From: Aplysia californica
Lineage: Eukaryota > Mollusca > Gastropoda > Aplysiida > Aplysiidae
Direction: 5' to 3'
Length of the DNA: 64,000 nt
Assembly: GCF_000002075.1 (NCBI RefSeq)
Contig: NW_004797498.1
Location: forward strand, 314,310-378,309
In this document: one piece after another, positions 25,801 through 33,686 of the stretch
How positions within the stretch are numbered: the stretch's first letter is position 1
Layout: the number at the start of each line of letters is the position of its first letter
Notes under the pieces: generated by a model
The model's database searches: none
Seen by the model: the letters and a program-made list of their open reading frames with translations, nothing else
Told to the model about the DNA's origin: nothing
Program-made: the position numbers and the translations under genes

Positions 25801-28800
25801 CCTTCTTGGACAAGGGCGAAAAATCTCGGGAGGTCCCGTGTGCAAGTTGCGCGCGTTAAAGATCCCTTGATGGTCCAAAATCGATAAGAGTAGGCTTCGG
25901 CCACCATCCGGTAGGCCTCCAGTATTGGCTCTGGGAAGGAGCCGACACCAACGTTTTTTTTACCGGGCCACGGGAAGTGTGCAGTGTGTAGGCCTAGGCC
26001 AAGGCCTGGCAGCTGTGATGACAGATGCATAATGGAGTGGGTGATCTTGATACATGACTTCAGATCCAAAATTGACAATCAAAAACGAAGTTTGCTGAAA
26101 TTTAAATATGGCATCAAATCAGGTTCCACGCAAGCAACTTCGCTTATTTTGATACGCTGATTCCGAAAACGAAATAAATTTTTAGCAGTGATAATGATTT
26201 TAAGAATTCTGCATGCAAAGTTTAATCCAGCGCGGCGGCAAACTTCAAAGGTATTTTGCATCACAGTTCGCCTGTCCAATTCTGGCACATGAGTGTGTGG
26301 TGGGGGGATGCAGGCGGGGCTGATCGTGGCGGACGCACAGTCTGTGACGTCACCCCCTGGTGTCACTCCCAGTTACGGTACCGGTACTGACGGTTCTCTG
26401 TGCCGAGAAAGTACCGACACTGGGTTTCGCCGGTACCGCCCAGCACTACAGCCCTGGCAAAATTTCAAATTTCCTACCAACTGAAAATGTTTAATGTGTC
26501 TCTCGTGCTCATATGACCTAATGCAGTTGCTAGCGCCTTAAAACATTTTCGAAGTCTCTTTTGCATGCAGCGTCAAAGAGCCCTTCCACTACACCATAGA
26601 TTTAATTTTAATGACAGTGAGCTCCTAATACCCAGTGCCCACTGCAAAAAGTGTTATCAAATCATGGTTTGATACATTTGAGGGTAGCCAGATTTTTTTT
26701 CCATGGAGAGCAAAAACTTTCTTTTTAGTTTTACCACATTTTGATTCAATCCTCCCTAATGAGACACATTTGATTTTTTAGATCACAATCTGGTGTATTT
26801 TAAATTTTTATGAAAAACCAGGCCCAACAGTCAATCAGAAGGCTAGTGCATCACATGACACTTGGGGGTTAGGTCTTTTGTTTGCACTTGGAATATGAAA
26901 GACCCCATGAACTTACGAGTCAAACTTGATTAAGCAAAGCAGAAGTACATACCCGGTAATATAATACATATATATATGTATAATGTGACTTGCGCCATTT
27001 CCCGACAGGACTTGATCCGATCTGATCATTCTGGTGGCGTCCATCGGACCAATGGGCATATGTTCTCACCCTTTATAGGATAGATATAATTTAAATGGCA
27101 GTGTGCTCCTCCTTAACCCCCCCCGGCTCCTGATTCTTTCTGCAGCCTTTCTACTGCTACTCCTTGGCTCCTTCTTACCACTGTCTTTCAGCCACACCCC
27201 CGATCTTGTAGTAAGTAAGATCTAACACCTAGCCTTCTCGAATAAGGGTGAAAAATCTTGGCGGTCCAGTGTGCAAGTTGCACATGTTAAAGATCCCTTG
27301 GTGGTCCAAAATGGATAAGAGTAGGCTTCGGCTGCCACCCGTACAAAATTTAAGATTCACAAAATTCCTACCAAAATAACATTTTTTAATGTGTTCCACT
27401 CGCTCATATGACCTTTTGCGAGTGCCATAAAAGACTTACCAAAACAAAAACAATTGCAATGTGCTCCTAAACTTAGACATAATCAGATGGCGGTACGTTG
27501 ATATTTTTGGTCTCCTCAGGTCCCAGCAAATGGCGTCACAGATGCAGCAGGCCAACCCGCAGCTGGTGCAGCACCTACGAGAGCAAATGAGGGCTCAGAA
27601 CCCGGGGGAGAACAACAGCAACAGTGGCCCCAGTAAGAATCTGTGTCCACGACTGATTGTGTTTCTGTGTCCACGACTGATTGTGTTTCTGTGTCCACGA
27701 CTGATTGTGTTTCTGTGTCCACGACTGACAACTGATTGTGTTTCCGTGTCCACGACTGATTGTGTTTCTGTGTCCACGACTGATTGTGTTTCTGTGTCCA
27801 CGACTGACAACTGATTGTGTTTCCGTGTCCACGACTGATTGTGTTTCTGTGTCCACGACTGATTGTGTTTCTGTGTCCACGACTGATTGTGTTTCTGTGT
27901 CCACGACTGACAACTGATTGTGTTTCTGTGTCCACGACTGACAACTGATTGTGTTTCCGTGTCCACGACTGATTGTGTTTCTGTGTCCACGACTGATTGT
28001 GTTTCTGTGTCCACGACTGACAACTGATTGTGTTTCTGTGTCCACGACTGACAACTGATTGTGTTTCTGTGTCCACGACTGACAACTGATTGTGTTTCTG
28101 TGTCCACGACTGACAACTGATTGTGTTTCTGTGTCCACGACTGACAACTGATTGTGTTTCTGTGTCCACGACTGATTGTGTTTCTGTGTCCACGACTGAT
28201 TGTGTTTCTGTGTCCATGACTGATTGTGTTTCTGTCGTGGCTGACATCAAAAGAGATATGCTCTTACTGCGTAACTGGTTCCTTGAAAATTTTTGAAAAT
28301 GCCACAAAAAAAGGGACTTGATTTAGATAATGACAGAAGATGCCAAAATTAACTCACAGAATTGTTTTTTGTGCATGCTTACTCCTGGTTTTTATTGATG
28401 ACCTACAGATTGACTTTTACTTTTGTTTTGATGCATTAACAAAAATGGTTTACCTTTTTTTTTCAATTACACAGTTAGAGCACAAAACCATCTACTGTTG
28501 GTTTTCCTGTCGGGCTGTCATGTCAAGGAGATAAAGTTCTAGTTTTCATTGAAGTAGTAATGCAATAATTGTGTCCCTGCCAGTCAATATCAGTCATATG
28601 AAGGAAATTTCAAATCTGAGTTAACATTATTTTAAAAACTATAACCTTTTCCCTACAATTTAAAACAAGAATGAAATAAATATGACCATATTTGACGAAA
28701 ATACAGAACTTTTAATTGTGCGAAGTGAGGAAACACGAAAAGGAGAAAATGGCCTCCGAAGTTGAGCGACATGGTTCCATAGCAATGGGGGTCTTAGAAT

Positions 28801-31800
28801 TGAGATTGACAGACTTGTCATTTATAGTTCATTATAGTTGTTTATTTTTGTCTTAAATGAAGCAGAAAACATCGAACTTTCAATTGATCAAAAAAAAAAA
28901 AAATTCATGGAAAGTCACTTTTTTGCCTTTCGACCCTTGTAGCTGATAATAGGACACTGCGTCTTACGACTGATATTGACCGGGGGAGACAGATTTAGTG
29001 TTCTTTCAAATAAAACAAATTTCCCAACAATTTAAAAAAAGAATGAAGTAAATATGACAATGTTTGATGAAAATACGGAACTTTTATTTGTGCGAGGTGA
29101 AGAAACACGAAAAGGAGAAAATGGCCTCATTCCTAAGTTGAGCAACATATTTCCATGGCAACGGGGGTCTTGGAATTGAGATAGAAACTTGAAATTTAGC
29201 AGTTATCTTGGCTATGCCACTGCAAGGTAACACACAGAAGTAGAAAACTATTCATTTACAGAGAAAAAAATTCGTGGACAAAACAAAATTTTCACGGAAT
29301 CGACTTCACGTCAAATGCATTTTGAGAATTTTGGTACCATACTTTTATCTCTCAGTCAATTTTTAAGAGAATGGCAGCTGTTTCAATTTTACATAATAAT
29401 CAAATATTGCCGAAGTCACTAACTGGCTGCAATCCCATTAAAGAGAACCAAGTGCACCAAACATCTCTACATTAATAGAGTACAATCACCATAACAAAGA
29501 AATAAAGCCAAATTTTTTTCAAGGCTGTGAGATCATTACAAATCAGCATTTTATACTGTAGTATACTGAGTGCTCCCTGTAGTTTTGCGGAAGGATTCAT
29601 GGAAAATATTTCCAAGCCGATTACTTTATTCTAATTATGCATTTTGTGTTAAAAATTATCTTTGAAAACTTACACGCTTTTTTAAAAGGCTTTCTATCCA
29701 AACGCCAAAAATATTCCAAGGGAAACCACACTCAAAGCTGTATAATTCTCCGCTAATGAAAAGACGGCATTTAATCATCAATCTTTCTTCAAAGCATTTA
29801 AATGCATGGGTGTCAATTTTGAACCAGCCGACCTCGCATTCCGACCGCGAGGGGTTTCCCTTGCCACGGCGATTCTGCAGCTCCAAATACTCAAATATAC
29901 AAACAATTTACACTATTGTAACGAAGAAAATCTGAACTTTGTCAAAGTGTACAGCATTTGGTGTTTTATAGCAAAAGAGCAAAGGGAACTGCGATCTGAA
30001 GTACCCCCATTTCACCAAAACCATGCACTCATAAGTCTGCAAGTAGGCTTACGTGCCGTGTTTACGCTACCTAATTAAACGTTTCCAATAGCACCACGCG
30101 CGCGCACACACATATACACACACAAACACACCAACACACACATTCACATAGACTGCCTCAGTGTCCTCTTGGTAAAGAGTCTGCTTTGAGAGAGATCTAG
30201 AGGAAGGTTAATTAGTCTTTTTAAAGCACTAAAACACAATAAAACTAACTTTTTAAGTCAATCAAAGTGTAAAACTTAAAGATGAACAGACGATAACAGC
30301 CAGCAGGGCACGCCCACATAGTCAGCAGTTTATGTATACAAGCTTGAAGTGAGCTAGAAGTTACCGTTCTTACCCCGTTTAACCAATCAGAGCCTTCAGT
30401 CGTGCATAGTGACAACAAGTTGTTTACATTTCAGACCATTCATTCCCGAAAAGGGGTTAAAATCTAAAAATAGTTGCGAATAAAGAACGTTGAAGCAAAT
30501 GTGGCAATGAGGTAATGGTTCTATAAATAATCTCACAGCTACACACCAGCAAGATCCAAATTCCTTTATCTTGTCACCCAAGCTCACAACAAACCACGCA
30601 CACCTCCAAAATAAATCAAAATGAACTATTTATTGTCAATTATAGTTGTTTATTTTGATCTTAAATGAAGCAGAATATATCAAACTTTCAATAGATCCAA
30701 AAAATTTTTTAAAATGGAAAATCATTTTTTTGCCTTTCGAGCCTCGTAGCTGAAAATAGCACACTGTGTTTTACAACTGATATCGACTCAATGCTTCCAC
30801 TCTTCCATATTTTTACGGAGATCCATAATTTCTGCCAGTTCCGTACTTGTTTCTCCATCATTATCAACTCCCTCCGTAAAAAGCTGCAACAGTGTAGGAC
30901 TACTGAAATTCCATAGCAAAAGATCCGTATTCGCCTTCGTATTGTCTAGTACAGTCCATGCCGGCTTTAAGCACGGTCATTGGGAGAAAGCATAAGCGTG
31001 CTTAAATCCGAAGCGTGCTTGAGTGTGAAGTAGACATAATCCAGAGATTTTCAGGTAGAAAATTTCCTGTGCTATTTCCCTTTGTTTGTAATAGCGGTCC
31101 CGCAAAAGTGTGCACTGGTATTTTTACCCGCCATGGTAGTTTTTGTTTGCTTGTTTGTTTTTGTTATGTGGTCGAATGGGAAATGAAAACTTAATTTAGA
31201 CGGCCAGTCACGATACAGTACACTAGGCCTACACGCTGCCTGTGTATACCACTACCCGCTGTGCCACATTCATACCACCGCCTTCATCCCACCTCGCGCG
31301 TGATTCACAATCAGGATTAATGGATAGCAAGGATCAAAGGTGAAATCGCAGCCAGCCGCCCTTTCTCGTCTCCCCGACTCTCTTTGTATTTTTAAGTCTG
31401 TGTGTAACTTTGCCCTAGGCTAGATCCTATGTCCCCGCGCGCGGCTGTGTGCATCTCTCTGCTTTCCTCTCCGCCCGTGTGAGTGTGTGTCTCCATCACT
31501 GGCATCACTTGCGTTCTCTGTGTTTCTCTTAATACACTCCACTGCTGCGGTGTAGACTGTGTTCGAACTTCGATGGGTCATCGTGAAAGTATTGACTGTC
31601 TTGTTGTAATAAAGCGTGCCTAAAGCCGAAGTTACCGTGCTTAAAGGCGTGTAATTTATATGGCAAAAATTCGGTAAGAGCCGTTTAGCGTGCTTAAGTC
31701 CGAAACGTGCTTTAAGCCGGCGTGCTTATAGCCGGCACGGACTGTACTAGTATAAGTTACAGGTATTTATGGTAATTCTCTCGGCAATGAGTTAATGTTA

Positions 31801-33686
31801 TAGTTATAGAAACCTGCCAGGTTGCGCATTTCCTCCAATCGGTCATTATTCCGCAATGCCCCATGCATTCATTGCTGGCTTGTCGGCAGTACATTTTTAC
31901 CTGTGGATTGATCAAAATTTGGCGAACTTTTTGTGCCGATTTCCTCCTTTCTATCATTCACTCATTCACTCTGTCTATCTTCGGATTGTTGCCGCGGCTG
32001 GAAAATCTGCCCGTTGATCAAGTAAATTGACTTGTGATCTTAGACAGAAAATTACCGTAAGAAAGAAACTTTTTTAACAAATTTGTCTAGATCTAGAGAA
32101 ATGATCAATACGAAGATTCTATGGCACGGAAAGTGATAAGGGCCGCCGTGAAAGAAATTTAGGCTAAAACGAGCCTAAAACTACTAAAATCAAGAATGAT
32201 TCGAAGTGGTGTTCCGAGGTTTTGACATGCGACATTCAGGCGTGAAATTTAAGGAAAATTAGGGTATACGTCGAGTAACTCTGTATTGTGAAGGTATATA
32301 TTCATTATACCCAGGTTTGCCTTCTATCAATGGTGCGATGACAAATTAATTGAATTATAGTAGCAATGGAAGGGGAACCTGCTTTTAAACATTGCCATCA
32401 ATGGAAATATATTATGTAGATCTTGGTGAAGAAATCAAAGAAAACAAAATGTTAGCGAAAAAATAAACGTTATGGTTTGCAGGCAATCTCTTCAAACAGG
32501 CTCCCAAATACCATTTTCAACCCTCTAAAAACACTAAATTAAAATTTTTTCTGGGGCTTCGCCCCCTGAACCACCACCGGGACGCTGTCCCTGGACTCTG
32601 CTGGGGGCCTTTGCGGCCCCCAGACCACCCCTGGCAGAATTTTCCTTAATTTTCAGCTTCAGCTGGTGGGAGACACATGGGTCTTTTTTTCCGATGATTT
32701 TAGTTACTGATAAAACTTTCTGTTCTGGTATAAAGAAATTTCTTTTTCCTTTTTTTTTATTTTTTTTAAAAATTTTTTTTTTACTAATTAATGGGAGATC
32801 CTGCTTGTCAGCAGGCTTTGATCAATTCCAGGAAGCCTTCTGTGTGAGTTTCCTCTTATCTGTTCCTGACATGTTATAGTGCATTGGTATAGTGAGTTGG
32901 TCTTTCTGCTTTTTTACACATAGTCACTGATGAAGAGGTTAATTTTATCTATATCTCGGTCTTATGTACTTATGTTCTATACATTTTTTTCGTTTCACTT
33001 GTATGTCTTATTCATCTGTGTAAATTACATTACATGTACTGTCTTTGTCTAATTCTTTATAATTTGAGTTACTGTCATGTGTCTGATGAACCGCTTACCT
33101 TTGATGATGGGCAAAGGATGATTAGAACTCTCTGAATCTGGCAATAAGGAAAGTTTTGTTAGTTAGTTATATAATATTCTTTCTTGACAGTATGATCACT
33201 TGTACTTGATTGAAAGTTATGACATCTTGAGGTTTACAGTTAGTCAACCCAGTGACAACTGATAACATGTGTCAAGGGGCATTCTTATTGCCTTTAATTA
33301 ATGACTTGAAAAGGAAAACAGATTAAAGAGGAGTTTTAATTTAGAGGCAGTTCTTAACATTTTTTTACTATGCGGCTGTTTGTTGCAGTTCCTTTTAACA
33401 AAGTAGAGATTTTGAATTAAATATATATAAAAAATTTAAAAAGTCAATGGCTAGTATTTTGTTTATGCTTATTATGCTGACATTTCTTGTTATCGTGAGA
33501 TTGAACATTAGACTTTATAAAACTTTTCCAGGTTACTGTGACTGCAGTTCAGTCTGCTGTCCCTTTTTATTTAAAAGTTGATTTCACAAGCTTTTCAACT
33601 ATAAATGACGAGCTTCACATTTTTTTTTCTCAGGTGACAGCAATCCAGGGGACAGCTCTGGTCACCCAGGACAACCCCCGCAGTAA
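7734..33686 (+). CDS. SGTA: SGTA-like small glutamine-rich TPR co-chaperone (whole gene span, 11 coding exons)
   Basis: Cytosolic co-chaperone of the SGT family. Known members dimerise by the N-terminus, bind Hsp70/Hsp90 by the TPR domain, and work with BAG6 and UBL4A/GET4 to hand over tail-anchored proteins or send mislocalised membrane proteins to decay. Coding exons: 7734-7833, 10312-10427, 12016-12097, 13846-13945, 14899-15003, 15325-15463, 18729-18830, 22105-22142, 24229-24303, 27520-27632, 33634-33686. All have GT-AG borders and matching phases, giving 1023 nt, or 340 residues plus stop (human SGTA is 313). The dimerisation domain is about residues 1-72, TPR1-3 about 91-192, and the Asn-Pro/Gln-Met-rich tail about 215-323. 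An in-frame TAA at 7710-7712 precedes the start ATG. The vertebrate paralogue SGTB is equally close in architecture, so an invertebrate single SGT is likely. Splice calls are read by eye. Confidence 0.93.
8083..8478 (-). mobile_element. SINE group B copy
   Basis: Close relative of the repeat at 41129-41563, in the same orientation. Read on the minus strand it ends with the shared tail (core GACCTTATGCAGTTGCGAGC, here diverged) followed by an A-rich end. It lies in SGTA intron 1. No tRNA-like head is visible. Confidence 0.65.
8745..8815 (+). repeat. Dispersed repeat with GCGCTATACAAATGC end
   Basis: The opposite-orientation partner lies at about 24309-24395. The core (GAGCGGGAATTTGCGCTATA here) resembles the GCGCTATAxAAAT 3' tails found on many animal SINEs and LINEs. 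Only the terminal portion is recognisable. Confidence 0.45.
8826..8976 (+). mobile_element. SINE group C copy
   Basis: Matches 37967-38140 and 45308-45475 in reverse. It contains TTATCTCCCCTT, CTCTAATCTTCTGG and the shared tail GACCTTATGCAGTTGCGAGC, then an A-rich end. It is 5'-truncated and sits in SGTA intron 1. Confidence 0.65.
9541..9947. mobile_element. pogo/Tigger-like MITE, 407 bp
   Basis: TA target sites at 9539-9540 and 9948-9949 flank inverted ends CAGTGGAGA and TCTCCACTG-type (right end AGACTCCACTG). The body repeats CGGATAAAGTGAAC-like motifs, as pogo/Tigger ends often do. No transposase. Confidence 0.6.
10312..10427 (+). CDS. SGTA: SGTA coding exon 2 (residues 34-72)
   Basis: Begins after TTTGTTTCAG with [12 protein letters not shown], the strongly conserved second half of the dimerisation helix bundle (human VAIQCLETAFGV). 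It ends QLSE at a GTACGC donor, phase 0. Confidence 0.93.
10500..11277. other. SGTA intron 2, unique sequence
   Basis: AT-rich. No exon, coding domain or clear repeat boundary seen. Confidence 0.4.
11278..11392 (+). mobile_element. SINE group B, 3' fragment
   Basis: Begins within the group B body (GAGGTTAGCAGAGTAAG) and keeps the 3' tail (GACCTTATGCAGTTGCGAGC). The 5' two-thirds are missing, the usual mark of truncated target-primed insertion. Confidence 0.65.
12016..12097 (+). CDS. SGTA: SGTA coding exon 3 (residues 73-99)
   Basis: The linker, ending EEAERLKNK, is the start of helix A of TPR1 (human AEAERLKTEGN). Acceptor TTTTGCAG, donor G/GTAGCT, phase 1. Confidence 0.92.
12546..13714. 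mobile_element. hAT-like non-autonomous element with internal tandem units
   Basis: An exact 8-bp target duplication CATGGGTA lies at 12538-12545 and 13715-13722. Terminal inverted repeats start CAGGGTTGG at both ends and run into AT-rich GATTTAAATC-type arms. Eight-bp duplications and CAGGG ends fit the hAT superfamily. The inside holds about three imperfect 255-260-bp units (from about 12930, 13185 and 13445), each with TGTATTATTTTACAGTGA. No transposase. It ends 131 bp before SGTA exon 4. Confidence 0.8.
13846..13945 (+). CDS. SGTA: SGTA coding exon 4 (residues 100-132, TPR1)
   Basis: Encodes [20 protein letters not shown] followed by [13 protein letters not shown], a canonical TPR with the Gly/Ala/Pro pattern. 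The last codon, Arg133, is split across the intron. Acceptor TTCCCCAG, donor CAG/GTAAGA. Confidence 0.95.
14301..14383. mobile_element. Possible tiny TTAA element
   Basis: TTAA at 14297-14300 and 14384-14387 bound short inverted ends CTCTTtCTTG-like. It is small and imperfect, so a chance match is possible. Confidence 0.25.
14558..14797. mobile_element. piggyBac-like MITE, 240 bp
   Basis: TTAA at 14554-14557 and 14798-14801. Inverted ends are CCCTATCTGT and, on the other strand, CCCTATCCGT. A TTAA target and CCCT ends fit the piggyBac superfamily. It lies in SGTA intron 5, about 100 bp before exon 5's acceptor. Confidence 0.7.
14899..15003 (+). CDS. SGTA: SGTA coding exon 5 (TPR2)
   Basis: Encodes [20 protein letters not shown] and then [15 protein letters not shown], covering TPR2 and the start of TPR3 (human [21 protein letters not shown]). 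The basic residues at the carboxylate-clamp positions (Asn132/Arg133, Lys, Arg) are kept. Acceptor CTCTCAG, donor GG/GTTAGT, phase 2. Confidence 0.95.
15325..15463 (+). CDS. SGTA: SGTA coding exon 6 (TPR3 and linker helix)
   Basis: Encodes [18 protein letters not shown] and [12 protein letters not shown], which match human [27 protein letters not shown]. This is the third TPR and its capping helix. Acceptor TTTGCAG, donor CAG/GTGAGT, phase 0. Confidence 0.95.
15534..15716. mobile_element. pogo-like MITE, 183 bp
   Basis: TA at 15532-15533 and 15717-15718. Inverted ends CATTCAAAATTG and, on the other strand, CAATCAAATC, with ACAACCACCAATTGTTGAGG inside. It belongs with 22223-23710 and 34082-34388. 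It ends 11 bp before the mariner element begins. Confidence 0.55.
15728..17109 (+). mobile_element. mariner-family DNA transposon, degraded
   Basis: Terminal inverted repeats of about 26 bp begin CGAAGGCTGTCCCACGGAAA on the left and, reversed on the right, CGAGGGCTGTCCCACGGAAA, both flanked by TA. A length of 1382 bp is typical of full-size mariner. It lies in SGTA intron 6, same strand as the gene. Confidence 0.9.
15893..17011 (+). pseudogene. mariner transposase, frameshifted
   Basis: The N-terminal part (15893-16354) carries the HTH domain ([16 protein letters not shown]) and ends near the [10 protein letters not shown] linker. The middle part lies in another frame (about 16345-16806) and holds GDETW and HDNATPHT. 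The tail (to 17011, first frame again) holds [17 protein letters not shown]. The three aspartates fit a DD34D catalytic site. At least two frameshifts, near 16340 and 16790, make it non-functional. Three long open pieces suggest fairly recent decay. Confidence 0.88.
17142..17340 (+). mobile_element. pogo/Tigger-like element terminus
   Basis: After TA at 17140-17141 comes CAGTCGAACCTGCCTTAACG, then repeated TTAACGGAAACC/GTAAGATGGAAAC motifs typical of pogo-type ends. No matching right end was found, so this is probably a solo or truncated copy. Confidence 0.5.
17345..18350. other. SGTA intron 6, no gene recognised
   Basis: Several ORFs under 130 codons on both strands, none with a domain or conserved motif. 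Confidence 0.4.
18360..18513 (+). mobile_element. Possible LINE 3' end
   Basis: The open stretch ends [20 protein letters not shown], then a stop within a (TAAG)n-like tail at 18495-18510. The RDxWRxxV..LRPT style is common at the C-terminus of non-LTR retrotransposon ORF2. Only the end is seen. Confidence 0.35.
18545..18645 (+). repeat. Short tandem repeat, about 45-bp unit
   Basis: About 2.3 imperfect copies of a unit containing AGTGATGCCATGTGTGAA. Confidence 0.6.
18729..18830 (+). CDS. SGTA: SGTA coding exon 7 (residues 215-248)
   Basis: Gly-rich start ([18 protein letters not shown]) followed by [15 protein letters not shown], matching the first Asn-Pro motif of the SGTA C-terminus (human LLNNPGFMSMA). 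Acceptor TTGCAG, donor ATG/GTAAGT, phase 0. Confidence 0.9.
19140..20135 (+). mobile_element. Jockey-superfamily LINE fragment (reverse transcriptase)
   Basis: The reverse transcriptase pieces run in order: [42 protein letters not shown] (box A Asp), then [12 protein letters not shown] and [12 protein letters not shown] (the YxDD box). It then jumps to a C-terminal zinc-knuckle-like [17 protein letters not shown], with the intervening part deleted. Stops and frameshifts are present. Nimb/I/Jockey elements are common in molluscs. It lies in SGTA intron 7. Confidence 0.85.
20283..20372 (+). mobile_element. Shared SINE 3' tail, solo copy
   Basis: Only the tail is left (core GGCCTTATGCTGTTGCGAGC, then a CGTAAAACCCC..AAAC end). 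The 5' portion is unlike groups A-C. Confidence 0.5.
20850..21295. mobile_element. TIR element family X, copy 1
   Basis: About 445 bp. Ends are inverted: CGGTCGATATCAGTCATATG on the left and, reversed on the right, CGGTCAATATCAGTCGTAAG. It is 90-plus per cent like 28558-29008 by eye, and partial copies lie at 29009-29185 and 30625-30786. No coding capacity. Superfamily unknown. Confidence 0.65.
21467..21619 (-). pseudogene. piggyBac-like transposase N-terminal piece
   Basis: An open 50-codon frame from ATG at 21619 to TGA at 21467. It is Ser/Asp/Glu-rich, reading [20 protein letters not shown] then ERRKR. This acidic start with an xPxFVPE element resembles the first exon of piggyBac transposases; the catalytic part is absent. 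Assignment is by style only, supported by similar pieces at 23200-23350 and about 55730-55860. Confidence 0.4.
22105..22142 (+). CDS. SGTA: SGTA coding exon 8 (38-nt microexon)
   Basis: Encodes [12 protein letters not shown] plus two bases of Met, matching human ASNLMNNPQIQQLM. The acceptor is TTTCCTCAG and the donor AT/GTAAGT, so the following exon completes ATG. Without it the reading frame fails. Confidence 0.9.
22223..23710. mobile_element. pogo/Tigger-like element, interrupted
   Basis: The left end, after TA, reads TGTCAAACCTGTGTAAAACG followed by GCCACC. The right end inverted reads AGTCGAACCTGCCATGATGG and then CCACC, with a second GGCCGTTTGTACAG inside. A TTAA element is nested at 22939-23614. 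Members of the same family are at 15534 and 34082. Confidence 0.5.
22939..23614. mobile_element. piggyBac-like TTAA element nested in a pogo-like element
   Basis: The right side has TTAA at 23615-23618; the left has the diverged TTCA at 22935-22938. Inverted ends are CTCTTTGAAGGCGC and, reversed, CTATTTGAAGGCGC. On the minus strand about 23197-23346 there is an ATG followed, after a frame change, by an acidic [19 protein letters not shown] stretch like a piggyBac N-terminus. The catalytic domain is missing. Confidence 0.5.
24229..24303 (+). CDS. SGTA: SGTA coding exon 9
   Basis: Completes Met261 and encodes [18 protein letters not shown] then ISSLLQA, parallel to human MISGGNNPLGTP..DLASLIQAG. 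Acceptor TTTCAG, donor GC/GTGAGT, phase 2. Confidence 0.9.
24309..24395 (-). repeat. Dispersed repeat tail with (ATT)n end
   Basis: Read on the minus strand it ends GCACTATACAAATGC-like and then a (TTATTA) run, the form seen at the 3' ends of many animal SINEs. It starts 5 bp after the SGTA exon 9 donor. Related to 8745-8815. Confidence 0.45.
24739..24828 (+). repeat. Two long G runs
   Basis: 22 G at 24739-24760 and 18 G at 24811-24828 with a T-rich spacer. Their length may be affected by assembly. They could form G-quadruplex structures in the intron RNA. Confidence 0.8.
25498..26545 (+). mobile_element. SINE group A copy split by an insertion
   Basis: tRNA-like head (TGGCCAAGAGGTTAAGGTG, then a B-box-like GGGTCCGAATAT) at 25498-25580 and body to about 25915. 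The tail resumes at about 26457 and ends GACCTAATGCAGTTGCTAGC. About 540 bp of other sequence (25917-26455, containing a GGTACCGGTACTG stretch) separates the halves. Confidence 0.6.
27127..27445 (+). mobile_element. SINE group A copy, 5'-truncated
   Basis: Keeps the body from TCCTGATTCTTTCTGCAGCC through AAAGATCCCTTGGTGGTCCA to the shared tail (diverged, CATATGACCTTTTGCGAGTG). The tRNA-like head is missing. It lies 75 bp before SGTA exon 10. Confidence 0.7.
27520..27632 (+). CDS. SGTA: SGTA coding exon 10 (Gln-rich)
   Basis: Encodes [20 protein letters not shown] then [17 protein letters not shown], parallel to human QQFAQQMQQQNPELIEQLRSQIR. This is the glutamine-rich region that binds hydrophobic clients. 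The donor is CCA/GTAAGA, phase 1. A minisatellite begins 8 bp downstream. Confidence 0.93.
27641..28231. repeat. 591-bp minisatellite at the exon 10 donor
   Basis: 22 units: thirteen of 24 bp (CTGTGTCCACGACTGATTGT + GTTT) and nine of 31 bp with an extra CAACTGA. The order is SSSL SSL SSSLL SSLLLLLSSS. A CCG variant marks the first short unit after the long units at ranks 4, 7 and 12. It keeps all minus frames open, producing false ORFs of up to 263 codons. Confidence 0.95.
28558..29008. mobile_element. TIR element family X, copy 2
   Basis: Nearly the same as 20850-21295, with ends CAGTCAATATCAGTCATATG and reversed CGGTCAATATCAGTCGTAAG. A second, more diverged partial copy follows directly at 29009-29185. 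Confidence 0.65.
29009..29185. repeat. TIR element family X, internal fragment
   Basis: Shares AATGAAGTAAATATGAC and AGGAGAAAATGGCCTC with the full copies. It lacks both ends. Confidence 0.6.
29200..30620. other. SGTA intron 10, no gene recognised
   Basis: AT-rich. Only a CA-rich low-complexity patch (about 30098-30150) and small ORFs were seen. Confidence 0.4.
30625..30786. repeat. TIR element family X, right-hand fragment
   Basis: Shares TATAGTTGTTTATTTTG, TTTTTTGCCTTTCGA and the end ACAACTGATATCGACT with the full copies, at lower identity. Confidence 0.5.
30788..30949 (-). other. Unidentified open stretch
   Basis: Minus-strand frame of about 53 codons ending at TGA 30788. It contains [20 protein letters not shown] then [15 protein letters not shown], which looks protein-like rather than random. 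It is bounded by a family X fragment and a pogo-like element. No family recognised; it may be an exon of a transposon or a stray gene fragment. Confidence 0.25.
30952..31744. mobile_element. pogo/Tigger-like non-autonomous element, 793 bp
   Basis: TA at 30950-30951 and 31745-31746. Inverted ends are CAGTCCATGCCGGCTTTAAG and, reversed, CAGTCCGTGCCGGCTATAAG, followed by repeated GCGTGCTTAAGTCCGAAAC-type motifs at both ends. Subterminal repeats of this kind are typical pogo/Tigger transposase sites. No transposase inside. Confidence 0.75.
31750..32545. other. SGTA intron 10, no gene recognised
   Basis: Small ORFs on both strands without domains. Confidence 0.4.
32552..32622. repeat. Cluster of short GC hairpins
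   Basis: Three adjacent perfect hairpins: GGGGCTTCGCCCC, GGGACGCTGTCCC and GGGGGCCTTTGCGGCCCCC. Their style matches the hairpins near 3404-3480 and 60482-60550. Confidence 0.7.
32640..33633. other. End of SGTA intron 10, no repeat or gene recognised
   Basis: AT-rich. The last coding exon follows at 33634 after the acceptor TTTTTTTTCTCAG. Confidence 0.4.
33634..33686 (+). CDS. SGTA: SGTA last coding exon (stop at 33684)
   Basis: With the A from exon 10 it completes Ser324 and encodes [16 protein letters not shown] before TAA at 33684-33686. The hydrophilic Ser/Asn/Gly end is like other SGT proteins (human SASNDDQQE). It is the only downstream segment found with an acceptor, the right phase and a prompt stop. 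The 3' UTR follows, its end unfixed. Confidence 0.8.

Noticed and set aside
27516-28307. Minus-strand ORFs of 173-263 codons with regular repeats
   Set aside because: They are translations of the minisatellite in several frames at once and overlap an SGTA exon on the other strand.
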